A stretch of DNA of 64,000 bases from contig CM049311.1 in NCBI GenBank assembly GCA_026874595.1, forward strand, positions 5,803,676-5,867,675. The letters are read 5' to 3'. Below the pieces are notes generated by a model. The model did not search any database. It was not told the origin of the DNA and saw only the letters and a program-made list of their open reading frames with translations. Source of the stretch: Sipunculus nudus. Taxonomy: Eukaryota; Annelida; Sipuncula; Golfingiida; Sipunculidae. Both the position numbers and the translations under genes were made by a program. Each line of letters opens with the position of its first letter. Positions within the stretch are counted from its first letter, which is position 1. Below are positions 34,870 to 48,500 of the stretch, one piece after another.

Positions 34870-36200
34870 CCACAATTTTTTTGAAGATGTTTGTCTTGGA
34901 CCTTGACCTTTGACCTCTTGACCCCAAAATCCATTGGGGTCTTCCTTTTTCAATGGGACATATATAAGTCAAGTTTGAAATCTATACATCAATAAAAGCA
35001 GGAATTATCATCTAGAAACTAATTTTTGACAGATAGCTCCTGTGGCCTTGACCTTTGACCTTGTGACCCCAAAATTGATATTAGTCCACTTTTATATATA
35101 AATCAATAGAGGTCTAGATTTATTGATATATAAGTCAGGTTTTATATCCATATATTAATCCAAGCTTGTATTATCATCTCAGGAACTACCTTTTGGACAG
35201 ATGGCTCCTGTGACCTTGACCTTTGACCTTGTGACCTCAAAATTGATAGGGGTCTGCCACTCTTCGCAGGTGAACTATATGTGCAAGATGAAAGGTCTGA
35301 GATGAATTGTTTGGCTGAAAATGCATCCACAATCTTTTCAAATGTGTTCTGTGACCTTGACCTATGACCTCATGACCCATAAATCAATTCGGGTCTTGCT
35401 TTTCCAATGGCTCATATACAAGTCAAGTTTGAAATCCATACATCAATAAAAGCAGGAATTATCATCCAGAAACTAATTTTTGGACAGATGGCTCCTGTGA
35501 CCTTCACCTTTGACCTTGTGACCTCAAAATTGATAGGGTTCTTCCTCTATTGGCAGATGAACTATATGTGCAAGATGAAAGGTCTGAGATGAAATGTTTG
35601 GCTGAAAATGCATCCACAATCTTTTTAAAGATGTGTCCTGTGATCTTGACCTTTGATCTCATGACCCCAAAATCAATTGGAGTCTTGCTTTTTCAATGGG
35701 GCATATATAAGTCAAGTTTGAAATCAATACATCAATAAAAGCAGGAATTATCATCCAGAAACTAATTTTTTGACAGGTAGCTCCTGTGGCCTTGACCTTT
35801 GACCTTGTTACCTCAAAATTGATATGGATCATCCACTATTGGCAAGGGAGCTATATATTCAAGATGGAAGACCTGGGATGAAAGTTTGGCTTAAAATGCA
35901 TCCACAGTATCTTTTGAGATGCAAGTCCAGTGACCTTGACCTTTGACCTCATGACCCTAGAACCTATAGAGTTCTTACTTTAGTGGTGGGCCATACATAA
36001 GTCACGTTTGAAATCCATATGGCTATCAACACTGGAGATATCATAAGAGGTGTGTGATTTTCACCAAATATGGACACATTAAAGGTCAAGGCCACTCTCA
36101 TGGTTAAGGTCATGACCCAAATGTAAATAGACCTCATCCCATAACCCATCTCTCTACATGTGCATAATATGAAAGAAATCTGTCCATAAGTTTTTTACTT
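34870..36200. repeat. Tandem array with a DR1 motif per ~145-bp unit
   Basis: Eight or nine units alternate between two diverged subtypes and share AAATTGATAGGGGTC and AAGCAGGAATTATCATC phrases. The motif TGACCTTTGACCT (complement AGGTCAAAGGTCA) starts at 34904, 35049, 35217, 35793 and 35937. Single-mismatch versions start at 35358, 35504 and 35647. The array belongs to family H. Confidence 0.85.
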
Positions 36201-36622
36201 ATAATGCTTACAGTACTGTCAAGTGGCAATTATGGGGGTATTAAAAGGCGTAAAAACAAGAAAAGGATAATAGGTGGCGCCACCAGTTTCTGGTATATCA
36301 CAAGGCTATCCAAGATCTTCGGTCACCTTGATTTTTGGACCAGTCCCACAAGCTTACTTGAGATATTTAAGAATTTGTGTTATTTTCAGCAAAAATGGAC
36401 CTATTCAAGGTCAAGGTCACTCTCCTAGCATAGATCATGACCCCATTTTAAATAGGCTTCGTCCCCTTACCTATATGTATACAAATGTAAAGTTTGAAAA
36501 AGATCAGTGAAATATTTTTTGAGTTATCCCACTCACAAGGTTTTTCTGCGTCGTTTGCGGCGGCGGTGGCGGGACCGTCGTGAAACCATAGTATCCCGAC
36601 TTTGTCTGGGGATACAATTAGT
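36200..36622 (+). mobile_element. End segment of a hairpin-ended element
   Basis: It contains GGTGGCGCCACC (36273), a CGGCGGCGGTGGCGGG tract (about 36557-36572), CATAGTATCCC and a terminal hairpin (about 36592-36614, GTATCCC...GGGGATAC), then AATTA. The end layout matches copies A and B, but the interior is a different sequence, so it is a related subfamily joined to the DR1 array. Confidence 0.6.
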
Positions 36623-36879
36623 AATTAGAGCTATTTAAAATCCTCAAAAAAAGAATGACTCTTTTACAAAAGAGTAATTTGGTAGGCCTGCAGCTGGCTT
36701 AAAAAAAATGACTATGTTACATTTATGTTAATGTTCTGTATGATGCAGAATATTATAACTACATCTATATGTGATACAGCATGGAGTTACTAAGCCTTTC
36801 ATGATGGCAACATTATATTTGATAAAATTAGATGTGTCGGAAAACATGGAGTAAATCAGAAATATTTGTTAATTTTGTA

Positions 36880-37450
36880 AAAAAATTTTAAGTTCAGGAG
36901 CTGTCATATGGTCAAAAGTAGGTCAACTGCAACAAAACACAAACTCAATCTGTAACTGGTCATTATCTTCCCACACACCAAAAATCAGGCCAATATCTGC
37001 AGGCATTACGAAAAAAAGTTCATACATGTGTATTTGTCAAGAAAATTTCTATTTTTCATGAAACTTTATTTAGGAGCTGTAAAATGGTCAAAAGTGGGTC
37101 AACCAGGACAAAAAATGAACTTGATCTGTAACTGGTCATTATCTGCCCACACACCAAAAATCAATGTTTTTGATTGTTTTTTCAAGGCCAATGTTTTTGT
37201 CATGAAAATTTCAATTTTCATGAAATTTTCTATGTTCAGTAGCTGTAAAACGGTAAAAAGTAGGTCAACCGGGACGAAACACAAACTCAATCTGTAACTG
37301 GTCATTATCTGCCCACACACAAAAAGTCAGGCCAATATCTGCAGGTATTGCGAAAAAAAAGTCTGTACAACTTATTGATTTTGGAATGGAGGAATTACGG
37401 ACATGGGTAAAACTATATGCCCCGGCCACTTTGTGGCAGGGGCATAATAA
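36880..37450 (+). repeat. Three ~170-180-bp tandem units with a hairpin end
   Basis: The phrase CTGTAACTGGTCATTATCT occurs at about 36952, 37126 and 37294, together with GTAGGTCAACYRGGACRAAA. The unit block ends in a palindromic ATGCCCCGGCCAC-TTT-GTGGCAGGGGCAT (about 37416-37445), another hairpin terminus. Confidence 0.65.
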
Positions 37451-38524
37451 ATGAGATAAAAAGAAACTTGAAATATTTCAGATTTCAAGACATTCCATAT
37501 TAAAACATTTTAAACAATTTCAAAACTTTAAGTACTTAATTTCACATTCCGGTTCCATGATTATTTCAAAATCCCTGTCACTTATCAATTTTAAATAATT
37601 TTGTTACTGTAACTGGTATAAAACAGTGAAATTTGTAGATGGTTAAGATGGATAAAGACACCATGATTCTCAAAAGTTAATTTATATAATCTTATGGTAA
37701 ACAAAACCATCTGCAGTGCAAATCTTATGTCAGTGTTACATAATACATATAAACAATAACATTCCATAAAGATAATATGGCCTTTGTCATAATTTGCATA
37801 TAAACCAAATATTTGTATGTTTATTATTCATAAAACTGATTATAAATTAGACTATAATGAGTAAATTATTAAACAATAAAACAGTATCAGGCTTAAACTT
37901 CAGTCTTAGAAAATTCTTCTGCAAAAAAAACATGAAAAAGAAACTGAGCTCCTTTCACCAGAAAATATCACCACTGCTGTTTCCTGCATATCAATTCATC
38001 TGAGGACTGGGATGGTATTCAAAAGGCTTGAGATCACATATTCACTTGATAATGAATGCAAGTGGTATCCTGATATTATACTGAGTCTCAAATATCAGGA
38101 GAGGAATTTCTGTTGGAATGATTGTTGGGTTTTGCAAAATCAGACTACACACAGTCTACTGTAAATGTATTTTGTGAAAGAAAAATCTCAATTCCCATCT
38201 CAAATTAGATTACTGAGGAGTAAATTCAGAAACTCATCTCATGTTGAATGAATGATCAGCGACTGAGTCCAATGTATGTTTTATCTGGCTTAATTAAACC
38301 ACAAAATTCTTGACATTTAGCCAAAGGTGGAACAAACAGAAAATGTACATGTATCAAGCATTTAAACAGGGGCCAAAACATTTTAAAAGGGAAAAAATAA
38401 ATAGACTGTAAAGTTAAGTATAATAGTGCAAACAATCTGAGTATTGCTTAACCCACAAAAATGTCATGTAGTTTATGATTTGTCCAGTACATAGGTTTTG
38501 TACATGTAAGTTAAGGCAGTATTT
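37451..38524 (-). other. Probable 3' UTR/flank of the ankyrin-SOCS gene
   Basis: AT-rich sequence directly downstream of the stop codon of the minus-strand gene. A minus-strand AATAAA (TTTATT at 37820-37825) could be a polyadenylation signal about 700 nt after the stop. That assignment is weak. Confidence 0.35.
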
Positions 38525-39501
38525 TCACAACACCACTGACCTCCACTCCAGATCTCTGAGAAGAAGGTGTTCTTTGATACTTTTTGGAAGTTGAAGACAA
38601 TCTAGCAGTTTAAATATGAGAGCACCATTCCTGTAATCTGAGAGATACCTCCTGACCTGCAGGGCGCTGCATTCAAAAAGAGGCAATGGATCCCGTTCTC
38701 TTGTCTGCTTGAGAATTGCATACTGCATAGCCAGGTTGTACAGTTGTCGGTTTCTTACACGCACCATACCAAGAGCATTGGATCGTCCTCTCAAGAACAG
38801 GGATTTGCTGGAAGCACCTGCAGCAAATAGTGTCATTATCAGTAGCAAACGGCTGTCATCTTTTACCACAGTGTACAGGCTGATTGGCAGGTGACTTGTC
38901 AATGTCAGTGGGCTATCACCTTGGAGATTCCTCAGGGTTGCCGAGCAACCACCCTGAACCAACTTGGTTGCTAGGTCATACAAACCAAGCCTGATAGCAA
39001 CATGCAAGCATGTCTCACCGTCCCGATTCACCATATTCACTGAGCAGTCATTCTCCAGTAACAGATTAACAACTGTCATGTGTTTCTGCAGTAAAGCCAT
39101 AATCAATGGGGTATTACCGTGCTTATTCACCACATTTAAATCTACTCCCTCATCAATAAATGCCTTCATTAGAGGATAACTTCCTCTAGCTGCCGCCATA
39201 TGTATCGCGGTCTGTCCCTCTGACTGACAGATGTGACCAGTGTTAATCCCTAGCTGCACCAGCCTCTGCGCAGTTTTAGCGAGGCTGCCACAGTTGTCAA
39301 ATATACACGTCAGATGGAGTGCAGTACATCCGTCAGGTTCGTTAATGTCATGAATCTTAATACCTTGTTCCAACAGGTAGTCTATGATGTGAAGCTGCTG
39401 ACGACGGATAGCCCAGTGCAGAGCTGTCTCGTTGCAGCGTATGTCCCTCAGATTCAAATCTGCTCCAAGTTCCAACAGTTTCTTCACAATGCCCAAGTGT
39501 C
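38525..39501 (-). CDS. Ankyrin-SOCS gene, terminal exon
   Basis: 977 nt beginning after the acceptor TTGGCAG (ending at 39502) and ending with TGA at 38527-38525. It encodes the rest of ankyrin repeat 9, repeats 10-14 and the SOCS-box-like C-terminus. There is no ATG at its beginning, so it is an internal continuation, not a gene start. Confidence 0.9.
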
Positions 39502-42500
39502 CTGCCAACAGAAATTATTAAATAAATTTATTATATATCTTTTGAAGTATTCCTTCATAAAAAGCAAAAGAAATGAGATTTCTTGTGAAATCTTGTGGTT
39601 TTGTTAGTGGGGTTTTAATTTTTGCGCTTTTAGTGGGCGATAGATTTGCACTAAATTAAGAACATGTGTTATTTCATACAACCTAGAACAACTTGAGAAC
39701 CCGCTCCCAATGGTTTTGAAAAAAAACTGAGAGCCAACTGTGATTGTTGTCCGCTCTGTTTCTTGTTCACACAAAGCTGGCTGCTTCTAGTAAGTGATCA
39801 CAGTTGTTACTGATGAACTGTTTACACCTTGCAGTCACGGAACTCAGTCACCTGTAGCATGTACACAGTCACCTGGACACTAGCTGTCTTTTATATAATC
39901 ATTCAAAAATTTTAATAATTTGCTACAAAATAAATTAAGTACCTACACATATTGATTTGCGTGAAAATTCAAACTGCCTTAATGGTGTAAAATGAAAAAA
40001 AGCCTAAAAATATAGACACGCCAAATTAACCACTTTCACAGTGTATCTATAATTACGCCAAATTAACCACTTTCACAGTGTATCTATAATTACGCCACAT
40101 AACCACTTTCACAGTGTATCTATAATTACGTCAAATTAACCACTTTCACAGTGTATCTATAATTACGCCAAATTAACCACTTTCCTGGTGTATCTATAAT
40201 TACGCCAAATTAACCACTTTCAGTGTATCTATAATTACGCCAAATTAACCACTTTCACAGTGTATCTATAATTACGCCAAATTAACCACTTTCACAGTGT
40301 ATCTATAATTACGCCACATAACCACTTTCACAGTGTATCTATAATTACGCCAAATTAACCACTTTCACAGTGTATCTATAATTACGCCAAATTAACCACT
40401 TTCCTGGTGTATCTATAATTACGCCAAATTAACCACTTTCACAGTGTATCTATAATTACGCCAAATTAACCACTTTCACAGTGTATCTATAATTACGCCA
40501 AATTAACCACTTTCACAGTGTATCTATAATTACGCCAAATTAACCACTTTCACAATGTATCTATAATTACGCCAAATTAACCACTTTCACAGTGTATCTA
40601 TAATTACGCCAAATTAACCACTTTCACAGTATATCTATAATTACTTTCCTTTTTTAACCACTTTCACAGTATATCTATAATTACTTTCCTCTTTTAACCA
40701 CTTTCACAGTTTATCTATAATTACTTTCCTCTTTTTATAATGAACACCCTGACCATTCTTCCTAGATACTTTATCACAATTTATTTACTGCTGAAAGAAC
40801 AATGTTTGTTTTCATATAAGTATTTTCTTATATATTCTTACTCAACATAACTAAGACAGAGAAAGAAATGACAATACCATTATCATAAAGAGTCCCATAA
40901 AGTAAACATTGTAAGATGACAATAAAGCTTAATTGTTCTCCAGGAAAAGTACATTCTACTATTTTCAAAAAGCAAATGTTTGATGCAAATATCCCAGGAC
41001 ATCATACAGGTAACATTTATTACAGCTTTTGATGGCTTAAAAAATCTCAAATACAACTCAAGTGGCTAGTACTGGTGGTACTATTAGGTTTAGAACCGGT
41101 CGGATAACTGGCCTATCACATGTGAACTTTCAATGGTTCATGTAGGAAGAATCTAAACAGAATTATCCATAAATTTGTGAAAAATATATTTGAATATACA
41201 TTCTAACATCTAAAAAATGTCTTACCCTCTGCTGCTGCCATCTGTAGGGGAAGTTTTTTCAGAGTGTCTGGTCCCCCCTCAACATTGGGATTTGTGGGGC
41301 CATGTTTAATTAGCGTTTCCACCACCAGAGAGCGGGACTGCAGCCTACATGCTTTATGCAGAGGCATTTCACCAAGAGAATCAACACTGAGTGCTTTTGC
41401 CCCATGCTTCAGAAGCAGCAAGCATAGCTCTGCATGACCCTTGGTTGCACAGTAATGTAATGGTGTGGCCTTAAAACAATCACCCACATCAATTTTGGCA
41501 CCATGTTGAATAAGGACTCTAGCAACATCCAAGTTTCCTTGGCTACAGGCAATGTGTATTGGTAAACGTTCCTCGTCCCCGGCCAGGTTGACATCAGCAC
41601 CCTCTCTTATCAGCATCGCTGTTATCTCTTCATTGTTATCTCTGACAGCCAGATGTAATGGTGACTGTCCATGTTTGTCAATACAGTGTACTGTAGCATG
41701 GTACTGTAGCAGCAGCTTTACCAGATCCCTATCACTCTTTAATGCTGCGATATGAAGAGCTGTCCTCTTATTGAAATCATCTACAAGAAAACAATTTACC
41801 AATCTGATTGATGCCTTCATGAACTCATTTCCATGCACAAGGATGTCATACATACTAGCCCCAGTTTTAGCCTTGTTAATTTAAACATTTTTTATGGTTA
41901 ACTATGCTGGTTTCATGAGAATTGATAAGTCTGTATATAATTCAATGGTAAACTACTATAAATTTAAGTCTGAAGTGATCATATTTCACCATTTCACACA
42001 GAAATAAGCCAATTAATATCTACATCGGATAATAGGAATGAAATAAATAATTCTGCATCATGTTCTGTAAAAAGGGACCCATGGCCATAGTGGGTCATGG
42101 TGCTCAGCTTAAATTGACCCTGAAGGTAAAAATCTAAAGGTGAAGGAAAGAGGAATCTGAGAGGAAGAGATAATATGGTTGGTTGACATGATTGGTTTGA
42201 ATTAATGAGTAAGGACTTTTTGCAAAATAATACTTTGTGATCCACTCCATGTGTTTTCTAACTGATCCATGTGTGCAGTTTATAAACATAAGATCTATAC
42301 TATTAACATAATCACTGGTTGGCTCTTTGATATGTTGTTGACAGTCAGCAGTTGACACATGTTCAGTTAGATCCTAGCTTTTTTTATATAAAACAATGCT
42401 ATTTTCAATTTCAATTTCAGTTGCAATTAACAATACAACTTAAATTCTGACTGCAGAGGTGCAATGACTCAATCGGGGGGGGGGGGGGGGGGGGGAGGGG

Positions 42501-45500
42501 GGTGTAACACCTCTGCATATACATACAGGATTTAAAATTTAATTCAACATTGCTTACAGGAAAAACAAGGCGCTCAGCTGAAGTTTAAAATTTTTGCACA
42601 GGCAAAATATGAAAAATATTCTATTGTAATGTTTTTCATATATATATTCACATATTAGAAGATAAGTGGAAAGGGGCCCTCCTATTTTATTATAGTAACC
42701 CTGGTGGTATAATCCAAAACCTAAAATGGAGCATAGCCTAGAATAAGAATGAATCAAATACCAAAAATTATAACATTCATCAAGTTTATGCACCATCTAG
42801 GGGAGTTTGGGGGGGGGGGGGGAGACAGGGCAGAGGGCAAGCTGAGCCAAGGCAAGCTGCCTGGAGTCAGTTACATAACACAGGTGAAGGCTGTACTACT
42901 AGTTGGGCTTGATGTAAACAACACTTGACGCAGTGTATGAAAACTTAAATAAAATCTACTATTTTCAATCAATTCCTTTGAAATTTCAGGTTTTAAAAGA
43001 TTAAACCCTTATGTATATATGCTGTTAAAATTAAATCAACAGTGCTTACAGGAAAAAAACATGCCGTTGCCAAAGTTGGATAAAATTTAAGGTATTGATT
43101 TTTTTATTAATTTTAATAACTTAAAAAATTTGCAAAATTCAGATCTAATTTTATATAAACGATTTGCATTATCTTTGGGCCATTACTTCAAAACAATACG
43201 CAATAATGACTAATTTTTGGTATGTTCATAGAAAATGTATGGAAGAATATGCATTCTAAATATGATAAAAACAGATCTGTGGTTTTGGTATTAGGCAGCC
43301 TTGAAGTGTAACAATGGCTTTTTAATGGGAAACAGAGGTTTTTTTCTTAATATCTCAAAGGAACGAAGTCCTAGTGACCCAATTTTCAGTATGGTAGGAG
43401 ATTTTGGGGACATGTAACTGTATGCAAAATTTCAGATTAATAGGTCCAATGGTTTCAAAACTTGCCCTGTTAATGGATGGACTGGACACACGGACAATGG
43501 ACAAAGGATCACAACTTAATAGCTCAGATGACTTATAGTCAGCTGAGCTAAAAATGATTCATGATTATTAAATATTTAACAGGGCCTACAGGCCTAATGT
43601 AAACCTGTGCAATAGGATATACATCAGGTAAAATGCTTCCATGATATATTTTATACTTGATTATTTTTCAATTATTTGTTTGACATGCATATGTACAATC
43701 CGAGTACTACACATTTTAAACTCAAGTACAAACACCAATTACAAAAAAATAACTCCTGAAATACTGGCATGGTTGTATACAAGATAAAAATGATTAAAGG
43801 TGTCCCCACAAGTCTTGTGTATGATATATTTTAATTTGTTAAAAATTATTTAAAAGGAAATTAATTTTTTTAAACATGCTACATTACCTCTTGGTTACTC
43901 CTTGAATTACTATCTCAGGCAAATTTTTGTACAGTGGAACAGCTTTACAGTTTAGAAAATAACGTTCAAACAATGACAATTATGACATTACACTTGGTGA
44001 ATATGCTTTGTATGTGGTGGTGGGGCAGGGTTAAGAGCAGGGGGAGGGGGGAGGACGGAACATTTGAGAATTTCTGTCCCCCTGTGACACTGACAGCATG
44101 GGTGTTCAACTAATATTGCAGCATTACTAATAAGATTACCCTGGCAGGGCTGAAGTGACCAGAAGTGGGCTGCCTGGAGCTTGACAATACAAGGGAATAC
44201 AATATAGCCTCTTAATAAAAATTTCCAGCCCAGTGTTTGAGCTTTATTTTCATATTTCATATTTTAAAAGAATACATCCTTATTTAAATGAATAGTGCTT
44301 ACAGGAAAAAAATGTGCTATGCTCAAAGTTGGGCAAAATTTAAGAAATTGATTTACAATTATGCTAAAAAACTTTTAAAAATTACAAAATTCTTATCTGA
44401 TTTTTTGTATACAATTGAATCTTGATTAAATACAGTTTTATTTTTTGGAATAATGTCTCTAGCTTAAACAATTATTATATTAAGTGGGTAAATAAATTTC
44501 CTTATTTTTAACTAAGTTTATTATGTTTGAGCCCATAACTTTACCAATTTACGCAATATTGACCTAATTTCTGGCATGTGCATAGGAATTATATGCAGGA
44601 ATAGTCATATATAATGTGAATACATTAACATCAGTGGTTTAAATAGTGGGCAGTTTTGAAGTGTAACAAAGGTTTCAACTGGGAAACAGAGGATTTCCCT
44701 AACTTTTTGAACAAACTAAGTCCCAGTGACCAAGTTTTCAGTTTGTTAAGAAAACTTAGGGACATCTAACTCTTTGTAGAATTTTTTATTAGGTCCAATG
44801 GTTTCAAAACTTGCCTTGTTAATGGATGGCCGAAAGGTTTACAACAAGTGACCCATGGGTCATGACGCTCAGCTGACTGGGAAGAGATTCACAAAAGGAA
44901 ATTTTATCATCAGAATGGTAGATACCCATTCAACTGAAGCATCAAACAGAGTAACCAACAGGCCAAGATTTAGTCTGTATTTATATATCTGGAAAATAGA
45001 GAAAAATGTGTAAACTTTAAAAACTAGAATAAGGGTAGCCGACAAGTGACTACGTGTATCTGCCAAAATCAGAGTGGAACAGGTGAAGTGAGCCATGGAT
45101 TGAGTGGCAAGGGGAAACAGAGTGAGGTATGTTGCATATTAGCATGGATGTCTGCAGCCTAAATGTGTATGTAGGTTGTGCAACCTACCACAAATCCAGA
45201 AAGCTGTCCAAGTTGAATACATATGCAAAATTTTAGGCAGAGAAGTCAAACCACTACATGGATATGAGTGATTTTAGCCCACGGCAGACAAACAGACAGA
45301 CGCTGTGCAAAAATGGTTGCAGTTTTGTGTATGATAAAGACCTATGTGAGATCTAAACACAAGCACAATTTTGGCCCAATCGGTCAAATGGTTCCTGAGA
45401 TATTAGCTTGGAAGTGTGCAGCGTTAACTAGAATGTAGGTGGCGCCACCTGTCATAAAATCAAAAAAGCTATCCAGGATGTATAAAACTGCAAAATTTTA

Positions 45501-48500
45501 GGCAGATATGTCAAACCACTGCCGAGATATGAGTGACATTATGGCACGGCAGACAAACAGACAGACGTTGTGCAAAAATGGTTGCAGGTGGTGCCACCAG
45601 TTTTGCGTATGATAAAGGGCTATGTTAGATCTTTACACATGCAAAATTTTGGCCCGATCGGTCAAGCAGTTCCCGAAATATGAGCTTGGATGTCATCAGC
45701 GTGAATGAGAATGTAGGTGGCGCCACCTGTCATAAAATCTAGAAAGCTATCCAGGATGTATACACATGCCGAATTTCAGGTGAATTAGTCAATTCACTGC
45801 AGAGATATGAGTGATTTTAACCAAAGCCAGATGAACAGATGAACACTGTGCAAACATGGTTACAGGTGGCGCCACCATTTTTTGTGTATGTTATAGAGCT
45901 ATCCAAGGGCTACATTAGTATAAATTTTATTTCCTGATCAGTCAAACGGTTCCCGAGATATGAGCTTGGAAAGCTCATAAAATCAAGTCCCAGAGGAGCT
46001 CTCTGGAAACGAACGCGGCAAAAACATAGTATCCACAAAACTTCGTTTTGTTGGGTACAAAAATACAGTTGGCTCCACCAGTCTGCAAGACTAATAAAAA
46101 CACTTACAAACATCAATATCCATGCAAAGAATCATGGTGATCTCCCCACTAGTTGTTCAGATACTTCAGCTTTTGTATCAAATTGTCCATTATTCTGAGG
46201 GATACTTCGGAGTCCTATAGCTTGAAGGATATGGGTAACAGAGACCTAATTTTAAGTTTCCACAGGCACTTTTCATGGGCCTCCTTGCATGACAAGAATG
46301 AAGATTCTAGGTCCAGTTGTTGCGATTTGTACCCTGTTGACAGATAACCACATCTTTAAAGGTATCAAAAAAAGAGAAAAAAAATCGTAAAAATTTGAAA
46401 AAAATAGAGGTGGCGCACCCAGTCTGCAGAAACTGATGGAACAGGTCATGATCAATATGTATGCCGAAAATCATGACCATCAGTGTTGTAGTTATTGAGA
46501 TACTGCAGTTTTTGTATCAAATTTTCCATTATTCTGGGGGGTAATTTGGAGCCATACAGCTTAAAGAATATGGGTAACAGAGACCTAATTTCAGGTTTCC
46601 ATGGAGACTTTTCAAGGGTCTCCCTGTGTGTCAAGAATGAAGATTCTAGGTCCAGTTTTAATGATTTGTGCCCTGTTAACAGATGTTCATAACTTTAAAG
46701 GTCTCAAAAATAGAGAAAAAATTCGTAAAAAAACCCGAACAAATACAGGTGGGGCCACCAGTCTGCAGAAACTGATGAAACACTCCATGATCAATATCCA
46801 GGAAAACAATTATGGTGATCTCTGCATTAGTTGTTCAGATACTTCAGCTTTTGTATCAAATTTTCCATTATTCTGAGCTGTACTTTGGAGTGCCATAGCT
46901 CAAAGGATATGGGTAACAGAGACCTAATTTCAGGTGTCCATGGAGACTTATCATGGGTCTCCCTGTGTGTCAAGAATGAAGATTCTAGGTCCAGTCCTTA
47001 CGATTTGTACCCTGTTGACAGATAACTACATCCTGAAAGGTCTCAAAAATAGAGAATAAAAAATTGTGAAAATTTGAAAAAATACAGGTGGCACCACCAG
47101 TCTGCAGGTACTGATGAAACACCTCTTGATCAATATGTATGCCAAAAATCATGACCATCAGTGTTGTAGTTATTGAGATGTTGCAGTTTGTTTTTATCAA
47201 ATTTTCCATTATTCTGGGGGGTTATTGGGAGCCCCCCATAGCTCAAAGGATATAGGTAACAGAGACCTTATTTCAGGTTTCCATGGAGACTTTTTATGGA
47301 CCTCTCAGTGTGTCAAGAATGAAGATTCTAGGTCCAGTCTTTATGATTTGTGCCCTGTTAACAGCTGTTCACATTTTTAAATTCGTAAAAAATCGAAAAA
47401 TTCAGGTGGCGCCACCAGTCTGCAGGAAGTGATGGAACATCTCATGATTAATACGTATGCCAAAAATCATGACCATCAGTCAAGTAGTTAATGAGATATT
47501 GAAGTTTTTGTATGAAATTTTTGACTTTTCTGGGGGGTACTTTGGGGCCCCATAGCTCGAAGGATATGGGTAACAGAGATCTAATTAATGGTTTCCATGG
47601 AGACTTTTTAATAGGTTTCTCAGTGTGTCGAGAATGAAGATTCTAGGTCCAGCGGTTACGATTTGTGCCACGTTAACAGATGACAGCATCTTTAAACGTC
47701 TCAAAAATAGAGGAAAAAAGTGTAAAAAAAACCTAAACATACAGGTGGCGCCACCAGTCTGCAGGAACTTATGGAACATCTCATGATCAATATGTATGCC
47801 AAAAATCATGACCATCAGTCAAGTAGTTAATGAGATATTGAAGTTTTTGTATGAAATTTTTACTATTCTGGGGGGTACTTTGGGGCCCCATAGCTCGAAG
47901 GATATGGGTAACAGAGACCTAATTTCTGGTTTCCAAGGAGATTTTTCATGGACCTCCCAGTGTATCAAGAATTAAGATTCTAGGTCCAGTCTTTAAGATT
48001 TGTGCCCTGTTAACAGATGTTCACATTTTTAAAGGTCTCAAAAATAGAGAAAAAAATTTGTAAAAAAATCGAAAAATACAGGTGGCGCCACCAGTCTGCA
48101 GGAAGTGATGGAACATCTCATGATCAATATGTATGCCAAAAATCATGACCATCAGTCAAGTAGTTAATGAGATATTGAAGTTTTTTTATGAAATTTTTGA
48201 CTTTTCTGGTGGGTAATTTGGGGCCCCATAGCTCGAAGGATATGGGTAACAGAGACCTAATTTCTGGTTTCTAAGGAGATTTTTCATGGACCTCTCAGAA
48301 TCCCAAGTTACAAGGTTCTAAGTTCAGCGGTTACGATTTGTGCCTGGTTAACGGACGGACAGACGGACGACGGACAAAGAGTGATAGCTATAGCTCAGAT
48401 GACTTTCAGTCAGCTGAGCTAAAAAACCATGACTATAGCTCAGATGGCTTATAGTCAGCTAAGCTATAAATGGGATTAATATAATTAAATTAAAAATCTA

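Noticed and set aside
36880-37450. Protein-coding gene from small open frames (37028-37297)
   Set aside because: Frames arise from the ~175-bp tandem units and carry no recognisable domain.
38709-39607. Plus-strand open frames opposite the ankyrin-SOCS terminal exon
   Set aside because: Antisense shadows; the minus-strand frame has clear ankyrin repeats and splice sites.
40017-40735. CRISPR-like array
   Set aside because: Units are directly tandem without unique spacers and this is an animal genome; it is a minisatellite. The same applies to 9471-12090, 60655-61023 and 63392-64000.
41781-41853. Extension of the middle ankyrin exon to an ATG at 41853 as a separate gene start
   Set aside because: The acceptor at 41781 is strong and joins in phase with the upstream exon to give a continuous ankyrin repeat, so the extra codons are intron.
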